Assembly (NCBI GenBank): GCA_000181795.3
Contig: CM012954.1
Location: 14,269,348-14,333,347, forward strand
Source: Trichinella spiralis
Taxonomy: Eukaryota > Nematoda > Enoplea > Trichinellida > Trichinellidae
DNA: 64,000 nt
Direction: 5' to 3'
Both the position numbers and the translations under genes were made by a program. The notes beneath the pieces are model-generated. The model made no database searches, was not told where the DNA came from, and saw only the letters and a program-made list of their open reading frames with translations. Shown one piece after another: positions 61,512 through 64,000 of this stretch (the first letter of the stretch is position 1; the number at the start of each line of letters is the position of its first letter).

Positions 61512-63433
61512 TCAACGAACAATTCCACATTCATTGATGGATGATCCATTTTCTTCTGTTCATTCCATGTGCACTTGAACTTTATGCCAGCTGTTGTTAA
61601 CCAAGCCACGAATATTCCAAATACTGTTTGGGCTTTCAGGCTGGCAATTGTGCGACGAATCAGTAGCTTTGCACAGCAAAGTGATCGGTCCTGAATTTTC
61701 TTCAACTGGCACTTCACACGTCCAGAGGGTCCATGCGAATCTTGCATTTCGACGTTCGTGGATGTGCAAGTGCAAATCTGCCGAATGCCAAGTGTTTCCG
61801 TTGTCTGCGGACACTTCGACTCGCAGTATATCCCGTCCCCCTCCACTCCAGGCGTAGCCTTTCACTGCAATCGTTTTGGTCCCTGAAAGTGGAGAAAAAA
61901 ATCAAGTTGAAAATTATTCACCATGTAATATATTTCAGCATGCTGACCACGTGGAAAAGAACTGTTTTCAGCAGGGCTGCAAATTGCCGATTGAACAGGC
62001 AGTTCTTGGATTGCTTGAACTGTACTGAAATTTGCCGTCGGCCAATCTGTGCTCGGGTTGAACGTTTTGTAGTCGCTCTGCTGCCATTGACTGGGGCTTT
62101 CATCTTTGGACAGCACAATTGAGGCGAGCCATTTCACAGATCTAGCACCGACCACACCTACACAAAGGAAAAAAAGTGGAAGAAACAAGAAAGATGGAAG
62201 CATTTCCATTATTTGAATTGTTTCCCCTATCTACCTGGAACAACAACTCGAACTGGAAAGCCGTGTTCAACTGGGATCGGCTTGTCGTTCATCGAATAGG
62301 CAAGAATCACTTGGTTGCCAGGTTTCATTGCCACGTCGATTGGTATAGAAGCGCCGTACGGTTCTCCGGTGCCGTTGTCGTCCAGGCCAGTAAATTGGAC
62401 ATGTTCAGCGCCATTTTCGACGATACTCTGAAAGCCGGCTTCTTTGAGCACGTCGACCAGCAGGGCGCCGGTCCATTTGGCGTTGCCAATTGCACCCGGA
62501 CCCCATTGCAAGCCTCGAACTGGCTTGACTGCGTTGAAATCTTGCCGACGATTTCCGGCGCATTGCAGCGTTACCACTACGCTTACAGGTTGGAATTTGG
62601 TTTTCAAATCTTCCAAAGTGAATTCTCGCTCTTCCAAACCAACACCACTCACTTTCAACCTTGATTAGTGGGAGAATATTGTAAAATTTTTGAATATCCA
62701 CTGAAACAATGGAAACAAAAACTTACTTGTAATTGTGTTCGTCGACCGTTGGAATGGCGTGGTGATTTCTTTTGAAAAACAATTCATTTGGTGTATAGAA
62801 CGATTCGACCAGTTCACCGATGCCGGTCTCGGCATTCAACGGTTGAACTGACTTCACGTTCATGCTTGGGTGCAATTTGGGCGTGTAGCCAGGTTTCACT
62901 TCTTCTGCAACTGTATTGCAGTCGTGAATTGCGTCTTCGACGTCATCCGGATGCAAATTGCCAATGCGCATCTCTTCGAGCATCGAATATACGTCTTCTT
63001 GCTTGTGAAAATTGTACCGTTGCCAGTGTGGTTCCAATGGACCTCCGACCGCTTGCATGATGATCTTGCCGCCCGGATGTACGTCGACAAATTCCGTGAT
63101 ATCATAAACACCACCTCGAAACGTTACCCAAAGTTTTCGGTCTTTTTCGTTGTGCAATTTCACCTCTTCTGCGCGAAAAGTCGGCAGATCTTTTCGAAAC
63201 GGCGGTCGCCACGAATCGTCTTCCTCCTCTTGCCCACTGGCATAGGTGTGAAAAGCGATCGAGCCCAACGTCAACACCGCCGACGGATATATCCACACAC
63301 TGGCTCGCAGCCAGCAAATTTCAGGCAACTTCAGGCTTTGTCTCGAGTGGAACTGAGCAATTGTCGCCGTTTTTGTAATCTGATACAGCCGGGTGCTTTT
63401 TGAAAATTCTTTCAACAAGGCTATTATTCGCAT
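61512..63433 (-). CDS. SUOX: Sulfite oxidase, mitochondrial
   Basis: Oxidises sulfite to sulfate in the mitochondrial intermembrane space, passing electrons to cytochrome c; last step of Cys/Met catabolism. Exons 63433-62727, 62659-62235, 62157-61948 and 61882-61512 give 570 codons (human 545). A basic N-terminal presequence and a hydrophobic stretch (sorting signal) are followed by a cytochrome b5 domain with axial-ligand motifs HPGG and YNFHKQ. The molybdopterin domain has the Mo-ligand Cys in LQCAGNRR (~269), and the C-terminal dimerisation domain has KGYAWSGGGRD and IWNIRG. The intron-3 donor is GTCAGC, chosen because it alone keeps the frame into TIAVKGYAW; the neighbouring GTGAAT at 61921 would shift it. 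Confidence 0.93.
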
Positions 63434-64000
63434 TCTGTAAGGTAAAAAACATCAATTTAATCAAAACAATCTCTTCATTTTTTTCTATCTTTGCTCATTC
63501 GAACATGGTATTGTTTAATTATTGTCTGATGTTGGTTTCTTTTTTCAACTATCCCATCCCATTCCATCAGAGAACTGTATTGTGGAAAATTATTTTTTAG
63601 AACAAAATCTGCCAAAAATAGTTAAAATGACACATTTCAGCACGAGTATAAACTTTGCAAACCATTTTTTTGCATTTTCATTACCAGTTTATTCGCACTT
63701 GCAGATCAAGATATCTACAGTACTCTAGTATTTGTTTTTTCATTACATTGAAACTGTTGATGTAAAATTGAAAATTTACACGCTATAAAAAAAGTGCAGT
63801 TGAAATGCAAGTGGTTGTATTATTTGGTATTGTGTGAGTTTTTTTTTAAATAGGTTAATATTAATTAGAAATTTGTATTTGTCATCGTCAATACAGGTAG
63901 ACATGTAAAAGTGGTATAGAAAAGCAGTGAAAATTGGTGAACTTGAACTTGTTTTAAACAACGCTAACTGTAAACGTTTAGACGCAATCTCGTATTTTAT
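63434..64000. other. Upstream of sulfite oxidase, nothing recognised
   Basis: AT-rich sequence with only short open frames. It would hold the SUOX promoter and leader. Confidence 0.55.

Noticed and set aside
61921-61947. GTGAAT donor for sulfite oxidase exon 3 at 61921
   Set aside because: Phase would be wrong for exon 4; the GTCAGC donor after 61948 restores the conserved KGYAW segment.
62870-63403. 177-codon plus-strand open frame
   Set aside because: Antisense of sulfite oxidase exon 1, which has conserved haem-binding motifs on the minus strand.

Overview
The window is eukaryotic nuclear DNA and reads as an early-branching nematode. It is AT-rich, its genes are split by many short introns (about 45-100 nt), and several families are nematode-typical: eight paired DB cysteine modules in one Ig/FN3 receptor-like protein, UNC-87-type calponin-like repeats, a degenerin/ENaC channel and a ZP/cuticlin-type protein. 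It also carries things Caenorhabditis lacks, as far as I know: a full hamartin (TSC1) gene, a MED24 segment and a canonical U12-type AT-AC intron. Two selenocysteine tRNA genes are present as well. Together this points to a Dorylaimia/Enoplea-like lineage (Trichinella/Trichuris/mermithid side). The placement is inference.  Layout, left to right: 1-0.6 kb GC-punctuated fold-back repeats and a ~51-bp tandem repeat; 1.2-2.0 kb an isolated GC-rich, coding-like, frame-broken block; 2-7 kb AT-rich DNA with diverged repeats; 6.9-7.7 kb five exons of the middle of MED24 (minus), with no recognisable ends; 9.4-11.7 kb a PLEKHD1-type PH/coiled-coil protein (plus); 12.6-20.7 kb a 32-exon Ig/FN3/DB membrane protein (minus); 20.7-25.5 kb intergenic; 25.5-29.8 kb TSC1 (plus); 30.0-30.7 kb an unidentified membrane-protein fragment (minus); 31.4-37.4 kb IFT121/WDR35 (plus); 37.5-45.5 kb a ~5.03-kb tandem duplication with one tRNA-Sec per copy, an intact DEG/ENaC gene in the first copy and only a broken remnant in the second; 46.8-49.2 kb elongin A (plus); 49.7-51.8 kb an UNC-87-like CLIK-repeat protein (minus); 53.2-56.1 kb eIF2A (plus) with the AT-AC intron; 57.0-59.6 kb a ZP-domain protein (minus); 61.5-63.4 kb sulfite oxidase (minus).  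Gene models were built by hand from splice sites and protein-family similarity recalled from knowledge; no search was run. For the ten complete models (PLEKHD1-like, Ig/FN3/DB, TSC1, IFT121, DEG/ENaC, ELOA, UNC-87-like, EIF2A, ZP, SUOX) the exon lengths sum to a multiple of three. Where I quote a human length, most agree closely; elongin A is clearly shorter. The genes do not form an operon or pathway; the region is an ordinary mixed gene neighbourhood. Its most notable contents are the TSC1 gene, the U12 intron and the tRNA-Sec/DEG-ENaC duplication.
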